Source: Sphingobacterium corticibacterium
GTDB lineage: Bacteria > Bacteroidota > Bacteroidia > Sphingobacteriales > Sphingobacteriaceae
Assembly: GCF_004208525.1 (NCBI RefSeq)
Contig: NZ_SGIT01000002.1
Coordinates: forward strand, 1,611,116-1,675,115
Direction: 5' to 3'
DNA length: 64,000 nucleotides
The position numbers and the translations under genes are program-made. This document shows positions 63,618-64,000 of this stretch, piece by piece (position 1 is the first letter of the stretch; each line of letters opens with the position of its first letter). The notes beneath the pieces were generated by a model, which had not been told where the DNA came from, did no database searches, and was given only the letters and a program-made list of their open reading frames with translations.

Positions 63618-63692
63618 CACCACTCCGCGAGGGAGGGCGTCCTGTTCACAGGATATGTTGAAAGGGGATAGGTAAAAAAGAAAATATTTTTT

Positions 63693-63723
63693 TTTGTTAT
63701 TCCGAAAAACATCCCTACCTTTG
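63693..63723 (+). promoter_or_regulatory. rRNA promoter P2
   Basis: TTTG (63693-63696), 19 nt, then TACCTTTG (63716-63723) followed by CA. It repeats the TACCTTTGCA of P1, 106 bp downstream. Confidence 0.75.
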
Positions 63724-63970
63724 CAGTCCCTTCGGGAACGAGGGGTACAGAAACAGAAGATCGACGGCCTATTTGGTCGGCAGATATAAATGCCAAAGCG
63801 CGAAGCGGCGGCGAGAGAAGTTCTTTAAGATATATGATCATGTAGCGCAGCAGGAGTCCTTTAGAGGGACGAAAGCTGTAAGAGATTACAATTTTTTCGG
63901 TCCGGGCCGTACAGTATACAATTACTGACGATCCGGTCATATAAGATGACCGGGGTCAATTTACATTTTT
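63724..63970 (+). other. 16S rRNA leader
   Basis: About 247 bp between P2 and the mature 16S start. It holds short G/C hairpins (GTCCCTTCGGGAAC region at 63726 onward and AGCGCGAAGCGG near 63796), as expected of a pre-rRNA leader with processing and antitermination elements. The preceding 63383-63586 has no gene that I can support. Confidence 0.6.
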
Positions 63971-64000
63971 ACAATGGAGAGTTTGATCCTGGCTCAGGAT
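63971..64000 (+). rRNA. 16S ribosomal RNA, 5' end (continues beyond window)
   Basis: The universal 5' region AGAGTTTGATCCTGGCTCAG begins at 63978; counting back seven bases as in E. coli puts the mature start at about 63971. Only 30 nt lie in the window. Confidence 0.95.

Noticed and set aside
63536..63940. Open frame on the minus strand across the rRNA leader
   Set aside because: It overlaps both rRNA promoters and the leader, has no recognisable domain and reads antisense to a well-supported rRNA control region.
1..64000. CRISPR arrays, tRNA genes, insertion sequences, prophage or integrase genes
   Set aside because: I saw no regularly spaced repeats, cloverleaf-type sequences, transposase or integrase motifs. 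The only repeat pair of possible mobile origin is the one around the 59196 gene.

Overview
This 64 kb window looks like chromosome from a Bacteroidota bacterium, most likely of the Sphingobacteriaceae (Sphingobacterium, Olivibacter or Pedobacter type). The evidence is: three SusC/SusD outer-membrane uptake pairs, a hybrid two-component system, promoters of the Bacteroidota form TTG-N19/20-TAnnTTTG with almost no Shine-Dalgarno sequences, an RNase E/G with a TTG start, a 29-residue Lys/Arg-rich ribosomal-type protein, and the first 30 bases of a 16S rRNA gene at the right edge. Family assignments were made by reading the sequences; no database search was run.

Region 1 (1-37126) is a pectin locus joined to a galacturonate catabolic operon. 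On the minus strand, in transcription order from 21204, lie a GH43 glycosidase, a pectin methylesterase, an SGNH acetylesterase, a SusC/SusD pair, a hybrid two-component sensor-regulator, a second SusC/SusD pair, a DUF4957/DUF5123-type surface lipoprotein and a lipoprotein pectin methylesterase cut by the left edge. On the plus strand from 21386 lie a second SGNH acetylesterase, a medium-chain dehydrogenase, a third pectin methylesterase, a GH28 polygalacturonase, a GH105 unsaturated uronyl hydrolase, a PL10 pectate lyase, then uxaB, uxaA, uxaC, eda, a hexuronate-type MFS importer and a LacI-type regulator. Together these would strip methyl and acetyl groups, cut the polygalacturonan, import oligomers through SusC/D, and turn galacturonate into pyruvate and glyceraldehyde 3-phosphate. 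KDG kinase (kdgK), kduI and kduD are not in the window. Three long palindromes with a common GCAAnCGTTnCC half-site stand in front of the main transcription units and are good candidates for the LacI operator. A second motif, CAAYCGGTTGCA, occurs at both pectin susC promoter regions.

Region 2 (37131-53076) starts with a sugar-permease-like MFS gene and an AraC-type regulator, followed by a mannan or glucomannan locus: SusC, SusD, two surface glycan-binding lipoproteins with IPT/TIG-like repeats (two and six), GH26 and GH5 endo-enzymes, a cytoplasmic GH130 mannosyl-glucose phosphorylase and a GPH-family sugar transporter. A cellobiose 2-epimerase, the usual partner of GH130_1, is absent from the window.

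Region 3 (53226-64000) is mostly core genome: a small outer-membrane-type protein, HU, a TPR protein, the 29-residue protein, RNase G/E, miaA with a Gfo/Idh oxidoreductase, an uncharacterised protein with a phage-like C-terminal domain, peptide deformylase, a TRIC/UPF0126 membrane protein, a BlaR1-like M56 peptidase with its BlaI-like repressor, and an rRNA leader with two tandem promoters. The most unusual items here are an 18-bp inverted repeat around the uncharacterised gene, mutually exclusive hairpins covering the start of the TRIC gene, and a 156-residue tandem repeat at the C terminus of the M56 protein.
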